Below, piece after piece: positions 15,434 through 25,262 of a stretch of DNA of 64,000 nt. Position numbers and translations under genes: made by a program. Below the pieces are notes generated by a model. The model was not told the DNA's origin, searched no databases, and saw only the letters and a program-made list of their open reading frames with translations. Source of the stretch: Salinicola lusitanus (GTDB taxonomy: Bacteria; Pseudomonadota; Gammaproteobacteria; Pseudomonadales; Halomonadaceae); NCBI RefSeq assembly GCF_003206045.1, contig NZ_PZJM01000009.1, forward strand, positions 310,001-374,000. Reading direction: 5' to 3'. The stretch's first letter is position 1. Every line of letters begins with the position of its first letter.

Positions 15434-17599
15434 TCAGTTGTCCCCGCTCGTGTCGGCGCCGGCGTTGGTCATCGCCTCGGCATTGGTGAACGCGAGCAGC
15501 TCATCCCCCTGCGCCACAGCGTCCCCCACCGCGACATGGAAGGCTTCCACCGCGCCGTCGGCGGGGGCGCTCAGGGTGTGCTCCATCTTCATCGCTTCTA
15601 CCACTACCAGCGGCGTGCCTTTCTCCACTGTCTGTCCGGGTTCGACCAGCAGCGCCACCACGGTACCGTGCATCGGCGCGGTCAGCTTGGCTTCGGCCTC
15701 TTGGGGCAGATGGTCGGCACGGTCGGCGCGGCGCCAGATCAGGCGCGACTCTTGGCCAGCGGCGGTGAGCACGATGGCGTCGCCCTCGCTGGTTGGGTCG
15801 AGCCGGGCGAAGAGGCGCTGGCGATGGCCATCCAGGGTGAGCGCCAGGGTGTCGCTGTCGAGGCGCTGGCACTGCTCGGCGAGCCGGCTCGTCTCCTCGC
15901 CGTCGCGCTGCACCTGAAGCTGCCAGGTCGCCTGTGCTGGCTCCTGCGCCAGACCCTGAGTCAGCGCCTGGGTGGCGATCACCTCGTACGTGCTGCTGCC
16001 GTCGGTCTCCTGGAAAGCGAGACGTAGCCGGCGTGGTGCGTTGAGCCGCCAGCCGTCGCGACGCTGCCAGGGGTCGTCTGTGCGCGGCGCTCCGTCGATG
16101 TGGCTCCTGGCGAGCTGATCTCTCGTAAGCTGATCTATAGCAACCAGGGCCGCGCGGGCGATATCGGCATCGGTGGCCTGGGGCGCGGCGAACAGATCGT
16201 CGTGATGGTGCTCGATGAAGCGAGTATCCAGCCTGGCGGCGATGAAGTCCGGGTGAGTCACCAGACGCTGCAGGAAGCGGCGATTGGTGGTCACGCCGCT
16301 GATATCCAGCGCGGCCAGGGCGCGGGCCATCTCGGCCAGGGCCTGGCCGCGATCCTCGCCGTGGACGATCAGCTTGGCCAGCATCGGGTCATAGTGCATG
16401 GTCACCGTGTCGCCGGCCTCGACGCCGCTATCCAGGCGGACTCGGCCGTGCGAATCGGCGCTCGCCAGCGGCAGCGCAAAGCGCAGCAGCTTGCCGGTGG
16501 CGGGGAGGAAGTCGTTGTCCGGGTCTTCGGCGTAGAGCCGCGCTTCGATGGCGTGGCCGGTGAGCGTCAGCTCGTTTTGCGCCTTGGGCAGCGCCAGGCC
16601 GGCGGCGACCCGTAGCTGCCACTCGACCAGGTCCTCGCCGCTGATCATCTCGGTGACCGGGTGCTCGACCTGCAGCCGGGTGTTCATCTCCATGAAGTAG
16701 AACGGCGAGCCGCTCCCCTGAGCGGTTTCGGCGGCGGCATCCAGCAGGAACTCCACCGTGCCGGCGCCGACATAGCCGATCTCCTGGGCGGCGCGCACCG
16801 CGGCCTCGCCCATCTCGCGGCGCAGTGCCTCGGGCAGATGCGGCGCGGGGGCCTCTTCGAGCACCTTCTGGTGGCGCCGCTGCACGCTGCAGTCGCGTTC
16901 GAACAGGTAGACGCCGGCGCCGAGGCTGTCGCAGAACACCTGCACTTCGACATGGCGCGGCTGGGTCAGATACTTCTCGATCAGCATGCGCTCATCGCCG
17001 AAGGCGGCGCGGGATTCGCGGCGGCAGCCGTCGAGCGCCGCCTGAAACTCGCGTTCGGACTCGACCACCCGCATGCCCTTGCCGCCGCCACCGGCGCTGG
17101 CCTTGAGCAGCACCGGGTAGCCGATCTTGCCGGCCTCTTTCCGCAGCAGGGCGTCGTCCTGCGCTTCGCCGTGATAGCCGGGCACCAGCGGTACGCCGGC
17201 CTGGGCCATGCGCGCCTTGGCCGCGGCCTTGTCGCCCATGGCGGCGATGGCGCTAGCCGGTGGTCCGATGAAGATGATTTCGGCAGCGTCGCAGGCGGCG
17301 ACGAACTCGGCGTTCTCGGAGAGAAAGCCGTAGCCCGGGTGGATGGCGTCGGCGCCGCTGCGCTGGGCAGCCTGGATGACCTTGTCGATGGCGAGATAGC
17401 TCTCGCCGGCCGCCGGCGGGCCGAGGCGGATCGCTTCGTCGGCCTCGCGCACGTGGCGGGCGCGGGCGTCGGCATCCGAATAGACCGCGATGGTGCGCAG
17501 GCCGAGGCGCCGCGCGGTGCGGATCACCCGGCAGGCGATCTCGCCGCGGTTGGCGATCAGCACGGCGCGCAGCGGACGGGGCGCAGTGGCGAGACTCAT
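15434..17599 (-). CDS. liuD: Methylcrotonyl-CoA carboxylase, biotin-containing alpha subunit
   Basis: At about 721 aa it has the biotin carboxylase N-domain (AVLIANRGEIACRVIRTARR), ATP-grasp glycine loop (ASAGGGGKGMRVV), carboxylase core (FMEMNTRLQVEHPVTE), a linker domain and a C-terminal biotinyl domain with VEAMKMEHTL, where Lys carries biotin. It fixes CO2 on biotin for transfer to 3-methylcrotonyl-CoA by LiuB. ATG 17599 overlaps the liuC stop as ATGA and has AAGGAG eight bases upstream; a GTG six bases earlier is less well placed. Confidence 0.95.
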   Translation of the reverse strand: MSLATAPRPLRAVLIANRGEIACRVIRTARRLGLRTIAVYSDADARARHVREADEAIRLGPPAAGESYLAIDKVIQAAQRSGADAIHPGYGFLSENAEFVAACDAAEIIFIGPPASAIAAMGDKAAAKARMAQAGVPLVPGYHGEAQDDALLRKEAGKIGYPVLLKASAGGGGKGMRVVESEREFQAALDGCRRESRAAFGDERMLIEKYLTQPRHVEVQVFCDSLGAGVYLFERDCSVQRRHQKVLEEAPAPHLPEALRREMGEAAVRAAQEIGYVGAGTVEFLLDAAAETAQGSGSPFYFMEMNTRLQVEHPVTEMISGEDLVEWQLRVAAGLALPKAQNELTLTGHAIEARLYAEDPDNDFLPATGKLLRFALPLASADSHGRVRLDSGVEAGDTVTMHYDPMLAKLIVHGEDRGQALAEMARALAALDISGVTTNRRFLQRLVTHPDFIAARLDTRFIEHHHDDLFAAPQATDADIARAALVAIDQLTRDQLARSHIDGAPRTDDPWQRRDGWRLNAPRRLRLAFQETDGSSTYEVIATQALTQGLAQEPAQATWQLQVQRDGEETSRLAEQCQRLDSDTLALTLDGHRQRLFARLDPTSEGDAIVLTAAGQESRLIWRRADRADHLPQEAEAKLTAPMHGTVVALLVEPGQTVEKGTPLVVVEAMKMEHTLSAPADGAVEAFHVAVGDAVAQGDELLAFTNAEAMTNAGADTSGDN

Positions 17600-18426
17600 G
17601 AGCACGGCTCCTTGTCGCCGCCCCTGGCTGCGAGCCAGGCGGGCGGGCGTTTGTCGAAGAAAGCGGCCAGCCCCTCCTGGCCTTCGGCGCTGACCCGCAG
17701 CTCGCTGATGGTGCGGCAGGCGGCCTCGCGGGTGGCGTCGCTCTCCGGTTCGCGGGCGATCTGCGCGAGCAGCGCCTTGGTGGCGCGCTGGGCCTGGGGG
17801 GAGGCAGCGAGCAGGGTGTCGATCTGGCGGTCGATCTCTTCATCCAGCGCGTCGCCAGCCACCACCTGGTGCACCAGCCCCAGTTCGCGGGCGGTGGTGG
17901 CATCGATCACCTCGGCGGTCAGCGCGTAGCGGCGCATCTGGCGGGCGCCGATGGCGCGCTGGACATAGGGCCCGACCACCGCCGGCGAGAGGCCGATCTT
18001 GACCTCGGAGAGGCAGAAGCGCGCCGCCATTGATGCGATCACCAGATCGCAGCAGGCGGCCAGCCCCACCGCGCCGCCGTAGGCCGCGCCCTGTACCCGG
18101 CAGAGCGTGGGGCAGGGCAGGGTGTCCAGCCCGTGCATCAGGCGCGAGAGCTGGCGCGAGTCGGCCAGATTGTCGTCGACGCTGTAGTCGACCATGCGCT
18201 TCATCCAGGCGAGATCCGCCCCGGCGGAGAAGTGCTTGCCGTGGGAGCCGAGCACCACCACCCGCACCTCGCCGCTCGCAGCCAGGGCGTGGAGCTGTTC
18301 GAGATGGGCGTTGAGCGCGGCGATCAAGGCGTCGTCGAAGGCGTTGTGCACCGCGGGGCGGTCCAGCGTCAGCCGCGCGACGCCGCGAGAGTCGATATCC
18401 AGTTGGGCGTGCTGTGAAGTCGTCAT
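17596..18426 (-). CDS. liuC: Methylglutaconyl-CoA hydratase (crotonase family)
   Basis: This 276-aa crotonase-fold protein has the oxyanion-hole segment HFSAGADLAWMKRM and the GAAYGGAVGLAACCDLVIA motif, with a glutamate in SEVKIGLSPAVV at the catalytic position. Its place between the two MCC subunit genes identifies the substrate as 3-methylglutaconyl-CoA, which it hydrates to HMG-CoA. It begins four bases after liuB and overlaps liuD by four. Confidence 0.92.
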   Translation of the reverse strand: MTTSQHAQLDIDSRGVARLTLDRPAVHNAFDDALIAALNAHLEQLHALAASGEVRVVVLGSHGKHFSAGADLAWMKRMVDYSVDDNLADSRQLSRLMHGLDTLPCPTLCRVQGAAYGGAVGLAACCDLVIASMAARFCLSEVKIGLSPAVVGPYVQRAIGARQMRRYALTAEVIDATTARELGLVHQVVAGDALDEEIDRQIDTLLAASPQAQRATKALLAQIAREPESDATREAACRTISELRVSAEGQEGLAAFFDKRPPAWLAARGGDKEPCS

Positions 18427-18430
18427 GGCA

Positions 18431-20038
18431 TCACATCCTGAAGACGCCGAAACGCGTCTCTTCGATCTCTGCGTTCATTGCGGCGGAGAGCGCCAGGCCG
18501 ATCACATCGCGGGTCTGCAACGGGTCGATCACGCCGTCGTCCCACAGCCTGGCGCTGGCGTAGTAGGGGTGGCCCTGGCGCTCGTACTGTTCGCGGATCG
18601 GCGCCTTGAAGGCGGCTTCCTCGTCTTCCGGCCAGTCGTTGCCGTCGCGCTCCATCTGCTCCCGTTTCACCTGCGCCAGCACGTTGGCCGCCTGTTCGCC
18701 GCCCATCACCGAGATGCGCGCGTTGGGCCACATGAACATCAGGTTGGGGTCATAGGCGCGGCCGCACATGCCGTAGTTGCCGGCGCCGAAGCTGCCGCCG
18801 ATCAGCACGGTGAACTTGGGCACCTTGGCGCAGGCCACGGCGGTGACCAGCTTGGCGCCGTGCTTGGCGATGCCTTCCTGTTCGTACTTGGAGCCAACCA
18901 TGAAGCCGGTGATGTTCTGCAGAAAGATCAGCGGGATCTGGCGCTGGGCGCAGAGTTCGATGAAGTGCGCACCCTTCTGTGCGGACTCCGAGAACAGCAC
19001 CCCGTTGTTGGCGACGATACCCACCGGGTGGCCGCACCAGTGGGCGAAGCCGGTGACCAGGGTGTCGCCGTAATAGCGCTTGAACTCGTCGAAGTCGGAG
19101 TCGTCCACCAGCCGCCCGATCACCTCGCGCACGTCGTACGGCTTGCGCAGGTCGGTGCCGACGATGCCGTAGAGCTCCGAAGGGTCGAGCCGCGGCGGGC
19201 GGGATTCGCGCAGCGCCAGTTCGCCGCGCTTGCGCCAGTTGAGCCGGGAGACCGCGCGGCGGGCGAGCTGCAGCGCATGGGCGTCGTTCTCGGCGTAATG
19301 GTCGACCACACCGCTGATACGTGCGTGCACGTCCGCGCCTCCGAGGTCCTCGGCGCTGATGGTCTCACCGGTGGCGGCCTTCACCAGCGGCGGCCCGCCG
19401 AGGAAGATAGTGCCCTGGTTGCGCACGATGATCGATTCATCGGCCATCGCCGGCACGTAGGCGCCGCCGGCGGTGCATGAGCCCATCACCACCGCGATCT
19501 GCGGGATGCCCGCGGCGGAGAGCGTGGCCTGGTTGTAGAAGATGCGGCCGAAGTCGTCGTGGTCGGGGAAGACCTCGTCCTGCTCCGGCAGGTAGGCGCC
19601 GCCGGAGTCGACCAGATAGAGGCAGGGCAGGCGGTGCTTGCGGGCGATCTCCTGGGCGCGCAGGTGTTTCTTCACCGTCAGCGGGAAGTAGGTGCCGCCC
19701 TTGACCGTGGCGTCGTTGGCGACGATCACGCACTCCACGCCGCTGACCCGGCCGATGCCGGCGACCACGCCGGCGGCGGGCACCGGGGCGTCGTAGACCT
19801 CGTGGGCCGCCAGCGCGCCGATCTCGAGAAAGGCCGCGCCCTCGTCGAGCAGCTGGTCGATGCGCTCGCGCACGAACAGCTTGCCGCGGGACTCGTGCCG
19901 GGCGCGGGCCTTGTCGCCGCCGCCCCGGGCGATCTCGGCGCTCAGCGCGTGGAGCTTGTCGACCTCCGCCCGCAGCGCCTGGGCATTGGCCTGGAAGGCC
20001 TCGGCGCGGGGGTTGATCTGGCTAGTCAGTATGGCCAT
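18431..20038 (-). CDS. liuB: Methylcrotonyl-CoA carboxylase, carboxyltransferase beta subunit
   Basis: The 535-aa protein has the acyl-CoA carboxyltransferase folds: [75 protein letters not shown] (characteristic of MCC beta) and, in the second half, [25 protein letters not shown] and [15 protein letters not shown]. It moves carboxyl from biotin on LiuD to 3-methylcrotonyl-CoA. It lies nine bases after liuA in one operon. Confidence 0.95.
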   Translation of the reverse strand: MAILTSQINPRAEAFQANAQALRAEVDKLHALSAEIARGGGDKARARHESRGKLFVRERIDQLLDEGAAFLEIGALAAHEVYDAPVPAAGVVAGIGRVSGVECVIVANDATVKGGTYFPLTVKKHLRAQEIARKHRLPCLYLVDSGGAYLPEQDEVFPDHDDFGRIFYNQATLSAAGIPQIAVVMGSCTAGGAYVPAMADESIIVRNQGTIFLGGPPLVKAATGETISAEDLGGADVHARISGVVDHYAENDAHALQLARRAVSRLNWRKRGELALRESRPPRLDPSELYGIVGTDLRKPYDVREVIGRLVDDSDFDEFKRYYGDTLVTGFAHWCGHPVGIVANNGVLFSESAQKGAHFIELCAQRQIPLIFLQNITGFMVGSKYEQEGIAKHGAKLVTAVACAKVPKFTVLIGGSFGAGNYGMCGRAYDPNLMFMWPNARISVMGGEQAANVLAQVKREQMERDGNDWPEDEEAAFKAPIREQYERQGHPYYASARLWDDGVIDPLQTRDVIGLALSAAMNAEIEETRFGVFRM

Positions 20039-20047
20039 GCGACCCTC

Positions 20048-21217
20048 CTACGCCGATTCGGAGAACAGTTCCCGGCCAATCAACATCCGCCGAATCTCGC
20101 TGGTGCCGGCGCCGATCTCGTAGAGCTTGGCGTCGCGCAGCAGCCGCCCGGTGGGGTACTCGTTGATATAGCCGTTGCCGCCGAGCAGCTGGATGGCATC
20201 CAGCGCCATCTGGGTCGCCTTCTCGGCGCAGTAGAGGATCACCCCGGCCGCATCCTTGCGGCTGGTTCGGCCGCGGTCGCAGGCGCCGGCCACGGCGTAG
20301 AGATAGGCGCGGCAGGCGTTGAGCGTGGTGTACATGTCGGCGAGCTTGCCCTGGATCAGCTGGAACTCGCCGATCGCCTGACCGAACTGCTTGCGCTCGT
20401 GGACGTAGGGCACCACCACGTCCAGACACGCCTGCATGATCCCGATCGGGCCGGCGGCGAGCACCGTGCGCTCGTAGTCGAGCCCGCTCATCAGCACGCG
20501 CACGCCGCGATTCTCCTCGCCCAGCACGTTCTCCGCCGGTACCTGGCAATCCTCGAACACCAGCTCGCAGGTGTTGGAGCCGCGCATGCCCAGCTTGTCG
20601 AGCTTCTGCGCGGTGGAGAAACCGGCGAACCCCTTCTCGATCAGAAAGGCGGTGATGCCCTTGGCGCCCGCCTCGGGGTCGGTCTTGGCGTAGACCACCA
20701 GCACGTCGGCGTCGGGGCCGTTGGTGATCCACATCTTGTTGCCGTTGAGCACGTAGTGATCGCCGTGTCTGTCGGCGTGCAGACTCATCGAGACCACGTC
20801 CGAGCCGGCGCCGGGCTCGGACATCGCCAGCGCCCCGACGTGCTCGCCGCTGATCAGCCCGGGCAGGTACTTGGCCTTCTGCTCGTCCGTGGCGTTGAGC
20901 TTGATCTGGTTGACGCAGAGATTGGCATGGGCGCCGTAGGAGAGCCCCACCGAGGCGCTGGCCCGGGAGATCTCCTCCATGGCGATGCAGTGGGCCAGAT
21001 AGCCCATGCCGCTGCCGCCATCTTCTTCGGCCACGGTGATGCCGAGCAGCCCCATATCGCCGAACTTCTGCCACAGGTCCGCGGGGAAGGCGTTGTCGTG
21101 GTCGATCTGGGCCGCGCGGTGGGCGATCTCGTCGCGGGCGAAGGCGTTGACCTGCTCGCGCAGCATGTTCAACTCGTCGTCGAGGCCGAAATCGAGCTCG
21201 GTGTAGGGGGCGTGCAT
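20048..21217 (-). CDS. liuA: Isovaleryl-CoA dehydrogenase
   Basis: The 389-aa flavoprotein shows acyl-CoA dehydrogenase motifs: [15 protein letters not shown] (typical of isovaleryl-CoA dehydrogenase), [36 protein letters not shown], and the C-terminal [35 protein letters not shown]. The catalytic glutamate of IVD lies in the mid-protein sequence ([10 protein letters not shown]). It feeds electrons to ETF while making 3-methylcrotonyl-CoA. ATG 21217 is chosen for its GGAGG, nine bases away. A palindromic operator lies 80 bases upstream. Confidence 0.95.
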   Translation of the reverse strand: MHAPYTELDFGLDDELNMLREQVNAFARDEIAHRAAQIDHDNAFPADLWQKFGDMGLLGITVAEEDGGSGMGYLAHCIAMEEISRASASVGLSYGAHANLCVNQIKLNATDEQKAKYLPGLISGEHVGALAMSEPGAGSDVVSMSLHADRHGDHYVLNGNKMWITNGPDADVLVVYAKTDPEAGAKGITAFLIEKGFAGFSTAQKLDKLGMRGSNTCELVFEDCQVPAENVLGEENRGVRVLMSGLDYERTVLAAGPIGIMQACLDVVVPYVHERKQFGQAIGEFQLIQGKLADMYTTLNACRAYLYAVAGACDRGRTSRKDAAGVILYCAEKATQMALDAIQLLGGNGYINEYPTGRLLRDAKLYEIGAGTSEIRRMLIGRELFSESA

Positions 21218-21294
21218 CGGATGATCCTCCGCTGTCGATAGGCAGGAACGCGGGGTCGCGGGCCATGGCTCGCAGGCGCTCTCGGCTTTATACG

Positions 21295-21310
21295 TTGACG
21301 TTAACGTCAA
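21295..21310. promoter_or_regulatory. Predicted LiuR operator upstream of liuA
   Basis: TTGACGTTAACGTCAA is a perfect 16-bp palindrome. On the minus strand a TATAAA follows 12 bases after the palindrome's first TTGACG, so a bound regulator would cover the promoter of the liuABCDE operon. It matches the ACGT-centred LiuR consensus as I recall it. Confidence 0.7.
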
Positions 21311-21364
21311 TATTTAGATAGGGCCAGAGCCCCTCGACCATGGTCTAGGCTCTTCAAGAAAGAT

Positions 21365-21832
21365 CTAGGATCGTCGAGCCTCCTCCGGCACCGCCGCCCG
21401 ATCCAGCAGCAGGATCTTGCCGTCGGCCTCGGCGACGATCTCGTCGCGCTGGTTGCGGCAGTGCCCCGCCAGCACCGCGATGCCGCCCTGGTGGTGGGGC
21501 TTGGCGATCAGCTCGGCGATGCGCCACTCGGTGGTCAGGGTGTCACCGGCGAGGACCGGGGCCAGAAAGCGGCAGTCGTGCGCCAGATAGGCGACTGCGG
21601 TGGCATAGAAGTACATGCCGATGGAGGCGGTCATGTAGGCCGAGGTCATCGGCCCGTGCAGGATGCGCTGGCCGAAGCGCGTCTGCTGGGCGAAGGCGTC
21701 GTTGCTGTGCAGCGGGTTGAAGTCGCCGAACAGGCCACAGGCCTGGACGATATGCGCCTCGGTGATGGTCAGGGTCTGGCCGAAGGTGTCATCGACGGCG
21801 ATCTCGTCGAAAGCGTTGCCGACAAAGTTCAT
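21365..21832 (-). CDS. MaoC-family (R)-specific enoyl-CoA hydratase-like protein
   Basis: The 155-residue hot-dog-fold protein has the hydratase-2 motif GDFNPLHSNDAFAQQTRFGQRILHGPMTSA, with the catalytic Asp and His in place. It would hydrate trans-2-enoyl-CoAs. It lies 31 bases downstream of the acyl-CoA synthetase gene and before liuA, with the liu operator in between, so it is probably the last gene of the permease-synthetase unit. Its exact substrate in branched-chain metabolism is not clear. Confidence 0.78.
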   Translation of the reverse strand: MNFVGNAFDEIAVDDTFGQTLTITEAHIVQACGLFGDFNPLHSNDAFAQQTRFGQRILHGPMTSAYMTASIGMYFYATAVAYLAHDCRFLAPVLAGDTLTTEWRIAELIAKPHHQGGIAVLAGHCRNQRDEIVAEADGKILLLDRAAVPEEARRS

Positions 21833-21863
21833 GCGATCACTCCAGGGCTCGTAAGAGGCGTGT

Positions 21864-23555
21864 TCATAGGGTCTCGTCGCGATCCAGCGTTCTCTCGTCG
21901 CGATCCAGCGTTCGCAGCGCCTTGCGCACGATCTTGCCGGTGGCGGTCATCGGGAATTCGTCGACGAAGTGGATCTCGCGCGGGTACTCATGGGCCGCCA
22001 GGCGCGAGCGCACGTGCTGCTGCAGCGTCTCCACCAGCGCCGGGGAAGCGTCCCAGCCTTCGGCGAGCACCACGTAGGCGGCGACGATCTCGGTGCGCAG
22101 CTCGTCAGGCTTGCCTACCACGGCGGCCATGCGCACCGCCGGATGGCCCAGCAGGCAGTTCTCGATCGGCGCGGGGCCGATGCGGTAGCCGGCACTGGTG
22201 ATGACGTCGTCATCGCGGCTGAGAAAGCTGAAGTAGCCCTCGGCATCGCGCCGGCCCATGTCGCCGGTCAGCAGCCACTCGCCGGCGAACTTGGCCGCGG
22301 TCGCCTCCGGCTTCTGCCAGTAGTGCAGAAACATCACCGGGTCCGGCGCGCGTACCGCGATATGCCCGGTTTCGCCATCGGCGAGCCGCCTACCCTCGGC
22401 GTCGACGATCGCCAGCTCGTGCCCCGGTACCGCCTTGCCGATCGCCCCCGGGCGGTGCACGCCGAGCGCCGCGCAGGCCGAGAGCACCATGTTGCACTCG
22501 GTCTGGCCGTAGAACTCGTTGATGGTGAGCCCGAAGGTCTCTTTCCCCCACGCCAGCAGCGCCTCCCCCAGCGACTCGCCACCGCTGGCGACGCTGCGCA
22601 CGTCGAGCTGCCAGCGGCGTTGCGGCTGCTCGACTCGACGCATCAGCTTGAGCGCGGTCGGCGGCAGGAACAGGTTGCGCACGCGGTGGCGTTCGATCAG
22701 CGCGAATGCCGCCTCCGGCGAGAACTTGAGCATGCGGTGGGCGACGATCGGCACCGCGTGGTAGAGCGCCGGCAGCAGCACGTCGAGCAGGCCGCCGATC
22801 CAGGCCCAGTCGGCCGGCGTCCACAGGCGGTCGCCGGGCTGAGGCAGCAGGTTATGGGACATCTCCACCCCCGGCAGATGCCCCAGCAGCACCCGGTGGC
22901 CGTGCACCGCGCCCTTGGGGCTGCCGGTGGTACCGGAGGTGTAGATGATCAGCGCCGGCTCGTCGGGATGGGTATCGCGGGTGAAGAAAACCTCGCTGGC
23001 AGTGGCCAGCGCGGCGTGGAAGTCGAGCGCGTCAGCGGTCGGCCGACCCGCTTCGGGCACGCCATCGACGGTGTAGATCGCCTGCAGCGCGGGTAGCTGG
23101 AGGCGGATCTCGTCGAGCGTCGCCAGGCCGCGGGCATCGCTGACGATGGCGCGCATGCCGCAGTCGGCGAGCCGGTGGAGCAGCGCCTCGGGGCCGAACA
23201 GGCTGAACAGCGGCACCGAAATCGCCCCCAGCTTGAAGCAGGCCAGATGCACCAGCGCGGTCTCGTGGCGCTGGGGCAGCAGCACCCCGACCCGGTCGCC
23301 AGGCTGCACGCCCTGGGCGACCAGGCTGTTGGCCAGCCGGTTGGCACCGCGCTGGAGCTCGGCGAAGGTGATCTCGCGGGCGCTGCCATCGTCACCGATC
23401 TCGATCATCGCCAGGCGCTCTGGGTCCTCCGCCCAGCGGTCGCAGCAGACACTGGCGATGTTGAAGCGCGCCGGCACCTCCCACGCGAAGTTGGCGTGGA
23501 GGCGGTCGTAATCGCTCTCCGCTGGCAGCAGGGCGCTGGCGTCGGGGGTATTCAT
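21864..23555 (-). CDS. Acyl-CoA synthetase (AMP-forming), acetyl-CoA-synthetase-like
   Basis: The 563-aa ligase has the phosphate-binding loop YTSGTTGSPKGAVHGH, the adenine-binding INEFYGQTECN, the LLTGDMGRRDAEGYFSFLSRDDDVITSAGYRIGP hinge region and a C-terminal catalytic lysine in TATGKIVRKALR. It belongs to the branch of acetyl/medium-chain acyl-CoA synthetases. Next to a GntP-type permease and the liu genes, activation of isovalerate or another short branched acid is likely (inference). The extreme C-terminus contains a duplicated RTLDRDE, made by a 21-bp tandem repeat. Confidence 0.85.
   Translation of the reverse strand: MNTPDASALLPAESDYDRLHANFAWEVPARFNIASVCCDRWAEDPERLAMIEIGDDGSAREITFAELQRGANRLANSLVAQGVQPGDRVGVLLPQRHETALVHLACFKLGAISVPLFSLFGPEALLHRLADCGMRAIVSDARGLATLDEIRLQLPALQAIYTVDGVPEAGRPTADALDFHAALATASEVFFTRDTHPDEPALIIYTSGTTGSPKGAVHGHRVLLGHLPGVEMSHNLLPQPGDRLWTPADWAWIGGLLDVLLPALYHAVPIVAHRMLKFSPEAAFALIERHRVRNLFLPPTALKLMRRVEQPQRRWQLDVRSVASGGESLGEALLAWGKETFGLTINEFYGQTECNMVLSACAALGVHRPGAIGKAVPGHELAIVDAEGRRLADGETGHIAVRAPDPVMFLHYWQKPEATAAKFAGEWLLTGDMGRRDAEGYFSFLSRDDDVITSAGYRIGPAPIENCLLGHPAVRMAAVVGKPDELRTEIVAAYVVLAEGWDASPALVETLQQHVRSRLAAHEYPREIHFVDEFPMTATGKIVRKALRTLDRDERTLDRDETL
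21872..21913 (+). repeat. 21-bp tandem duplication at the synthetase 3' end
   Basis: The unit CTCGTCGCGATCCAGCGTTC recurs at a 21-bp spacing (from 21873 and from 21894). It duplicates seven codons (RTLDRDE) in frame just before the stop of the acyl-CoA synthetase gene. Confidence 0.85.
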
Positions 23556-23559
23556 CGGC

Positions 23560-24957
23560 TCAGAAACTCCCGAACAGGGTGCCCAGGGTGATCACCGCGA
23601 CCAGCGTGATCATCGGCACCACGATGGTGACCATGGCGATGTTGGGATAGGCCTGGCGATGGGTGAGGCCGCAGATCGCCAGCAGCGTGATCACCGCGCC
23701 GGAGTGGGGCAGGGTGTCCATACCGCCGGCGGCGATGGTGGCGACCCGGTGCATCAGCTCGGGGTTGAGACCGACCGCATTGGCCATGCGCAGGTAGTCG
23801 TCGCCGAGCACGCTGAGGGCGATGCTCATGCCGCCGGAGGAGGAGCCGGTGACCGCCGCCAGCACGTTCATCGACACCGCCTCGGAGATCAGCGGATTGC
23901 CCGGTGCCAGGCTCAGCACCGCATCGCGGATGACCACGAAACCGGCGAGGCTGGCGATCACCGCGCCGTAGCCGACCTCGGAGGCGGTGTTGAACACCGG
24001 CAGCATCGAGCCGAAGCAGCCCTTGTTGATGGTGCCCTTGAGATCCGCCCAGTGGCGCCAGCGGCTGACGACCAGCCAGGCGCACGACACCAGCAGCGCG
24101 ATGATGATCGCCCACAGCCCGAGCATGGCGCCGGGGTCGAGGGTGCCGAAGCGCGCCTCCGGCAGGCCGGAGAAGTCGAGACCGGGCAGGATGGCGTAGG
24201 TCAGCAGGGCGTTGAGGCCGATCACCATCACCAGCGGGGTGAAGGCGGCCAGGGTGCCGATCTCGGGCACGCCGGCCGCGGTCTCGAGGGGTTCGATCTG
24301 CTCGTCGGGGTGGTGGCCGTAGCCCTCGCCCCGGCGCGTCGCCCGGCTCGCCCGAGACTGCAGCCACCAGGTACCCAGCCCCAGCATCATCGCCCCGGCG
24401 ATGATGCCGAGCCCGGGCGCGGCGAAGCTGGTGGTGTGGAAGAACGGAATCGGGATCGCGTTCTGGATCGCTGGCGTGCCGGGGAGCGCGGTCATGGTGA
24501 AGGTGAACGAGCCCAGGGCGATGGCACCGGGGATCAGCCGCTTGGGCGTGCCGGTCTCGCGGAACAGCGCCGCACCGATGGGGAAGACCGCGAACGCCAC
24601 CACGAACAGCGACACGCCGCCGTAGGTGAGAATGGCGCAGGCCAGCACCACGGTCAGCACCACGTGGCGGGTGCCGAGGCGCTTGATGATCCAGTTGGCG
24701 ATGGCATGCGCCGCACCGGAGTCGGCCATCAGCTGGCCAAACAGGGCGCCGAGAATGAACAGCGGGAAGAACTTGATCAGATAACCGCCGAGCGCACTCA
24801 TGAAGGTGCTGGTATAGATCGGCAGCAGCAGCCCGGCTTCCCCGGACAGCAGTACCGCCAGCGACGCCATCAGCGGTGCCAGCAGCAGCACAGTGATGCC
24901 GCGATAGGCGAGGACGATCAGCAGGATCAGCGAGACAACGATAGCCAGTGTGCTCAT
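23560..24957 (-). CDS. GntP-type permease (carboxylate:H+ symporter)
   Basis: The protein of about 465 aa is strongly hydrophobic with 12-13 predicted helices. Motifs GALFGQLMADSGAAHAIANWII, SFTFTMTALPGTPAIQNAIP and AATIAAGGMDTLPHSGAVITLL-like segments are characteristic of the GntP/citrate-proton symporter group. ATG 24957 was chosen because the hydrophobic helix begins directly after it; the frame is open upstream but polar and repetitive. It precedes the acyl-CoA synthetase by four bases, so the pair may import and activate an organic acid. Substrate is inferred from context only. Confidence 0.8.
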   Translation of the reverse strand: MSTLAIVVSLILLIVLAYRGITVLLLAPLMASLAVLLSGEAGLLLPIYTSTFMSALGGYLIKFFPLFILGALFGQLMADSGAAHAIANWIIKRLGTRHVVLTVVLACAILTYGGVSLFVVAFAVFPIGAALFRETGTPKRLIPGAIALGSFTFTMTALPGTPAIQNAIPIPFFHTTSFAAPGLGIIAGAMMLGLGTWWLQSRASRATRRGEGYGHHPDEQIEPLETAAGVPEIGTLAAFTPLVMVIGLNALLTYAILPGLDFSGLPEARFGTLDPGAMLGLWAIIIALLVSCAWLVVSRWRHWADLKGTINKGCFGSMLPVFNTASEVGYGAVIASLAGFVVIRDAVLSLAPGNPLISEAVSMNVLAAVTGSSSGGMSIALSVLGDDYLRMANAVGLNPELMHRVATIAAGGMDTLPHSGAVITLLAICGLTHRQAYPNIAMVTIVVPMITLVAVITLGTLFGSF

Positions 24958-25169
24958 GGGTCGATGGCCTTGGTCGGAGCTCCGGCACCATGACGGGTAG
25001 CGAGAGCCTTGTTGTTGTGGATGGACGTTGTTGTGAAAGGGCGTTGTTATGGTTGAGCGTTGCTGACAACGAGGTTTGCTGTGGATAAGTAGTGGGTAAG
25101 TCCCGGTAAGGGTGTGAATAAGCACGCCTGCCCGCTTCGGGACCCCATGGGACGAGATGACGATAGGTA

Positions 25170-25189
25170 TTGATTAACGTTAACGTCAA
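25170..25189. promoter_or_regulatory. Predicted LiuR operator in a divergent promoter region
   Basis: TTGATTAACGTTAACGTCAA is an imperfect 20-bp palindrome containing TTAACGTTAACGTCAA. For the plus strand, TTGATT (25170) and TAATAC (25195) are separated by 19 bp, the long spacing seen at MerR-activated promoters. For the minus strand, TTGACG and TATCGT are 18 bp apart. It can serve both the permease operon and the thioesterase gene. Confidence 0.65.
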
Positions 25190-25262
25190 CGTGTTAATAC
25201 GAGAACTAGCCTAAAGAGGGAGGCGTCGGCCTCCTTCGCTGTCTTCACCGGAGATCCCTGTC

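Noticed and set aside
19559-21241. 560-codon frame opposite liuB and liuA
   Set aside because: Composition (Gly, Ala, His, Val-rich without a fold pattern) and full overlap with liuBA indicate a codon-bias shadow.
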